A DNA stretch of 64,000 nucleotides from Corynebacterium phocae (GTDB taxonomy: Bacteria; Actinomycetota; Actinomycetes; Mycobacteriales; Mycobacteriaceae): NCBI RefSeq assembly GCF_008693075.1, contig NZ_VXKJ01000046.1, forward strand, positions 27,041 through 91,040. Reading direction: 5' to 3'. Positions 63,915 to 64,000 of the stretch are shown one piece after another. The notes below the pieces were generated by a model that saw only the letters and a program-made list of their open reading frames with translations, ran no database searches and was not told the origin of the DNA. How positions within the stretch are numbered: the first letter of the stretch is position 1; each line of letters starts with the position of its first letter. Position numbers and translations under genes: made by a program.

Positions 63915-63974
63915 ATCCTTGCTAACGAACAATGTCATAGCTTTGCTCACACACGATGTCATAGCTCTGCTCAC
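63903..63974 (-). repeat. Three tandem 24-bp repeats, each with an in-frame ATG
   Basis: Units at 63974-63951, 63950-63927 and 63926-63903 share about 18-20 of 24 positions, each with AGCTATGACAT or a variant. The unit length is a multiple of three, so changes in copy number keep the reading frame of the downstream gene. Confidence 0.8.
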
Positions 63975-64000
63975 GGATCTGGAAGGATTTTAGGTACCGG

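Overview
The window looks like the core chromosome of a high-GC actinobacterium of the genus Corynebacterium. The basis is gene content and order: maf next to an AccE-like tail, a fused biotin carboxylase/carrier AccBC, pyruvate carboxylase beside a prpDBC operon with divergent prpR, monomeric isocitrate dehydrogenase, metY-metX, folD with a DUF3017 gene, pdxST with divergent pdxR, ppc, and dnaE2 beside metQNI. I recognise this arrangement from corynebacterial genomes; the species cannot be named from the sequence alone.

Layout. 0-9 kb: acyl-CoA carboxylase-linked genes, an ATP-grasp-like protein, a rhodanese homologue that has lost its catalytic cysteine, accBC and pyc. 9-14.5 kb: propionate (2-methylcitrate) operon prpDBC with its regulator prpR. 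14.5-28.2 kb: flavoprotein quinone reductase, M20 amidohydrolase, upp, a small EspC-like/NlpC-P60 pair, a D-Ala-D-Ala carboxypeptidase, trpS, exonuclease III and an MFS exporter. 28.3-34 kb: icd, a HipBA module and a Dcp-type peptidase. 34-37 kb: an AT-richer insert with an ABC-2 exporter and a 59-residue membrane peptide. 37-42.7 kb: ppc and vitamin B6 synthesis. 42.7-45.1 kb: sigma factor/anti-sigma pair and two paralogous lipoproteins with very different charged tails. 45.3-52 kb: methionine synthesis, folD, trmL and a PH-domain membrane pair. 52-56.4 kb: an accessory, partly decayed stretch (Fic protein, secreted proteins, IS3 remnant, frameshifted gene, pentapeptide-repeat protein). 56.4-64 kb: SOS-type dnaE2, the methionine importer metQNI, a solo adenine methyltransferase and a sucrase/ferredoxin-like protein.

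The metabolic genes cluster around central carbon flow: Pyc and Ppc make oxaloacetate, PrpC consumes oxaloacetate plus propionyl-CoA, AccBC carboxylates acyl-CoAs, Icd drains the TCA cycle. Sulfur supply is split between local synthesis (metX/metY) and import (metQNI).

A recurring signal is a TANNNT -10 hexamer 6-8 nt upstream of a start codon with no convincing ribosome-binding site (DUF3151 gene, upp, the 411-residue gene, trpS, xthA, dcp, pdxR, sigK, folD, trmL, a PH-domain gene). This predicts leaderless transcripts. At folD/trmL the two opposite -10 elements overlap. No tRNA, rRNA or CRISPR array was seen.
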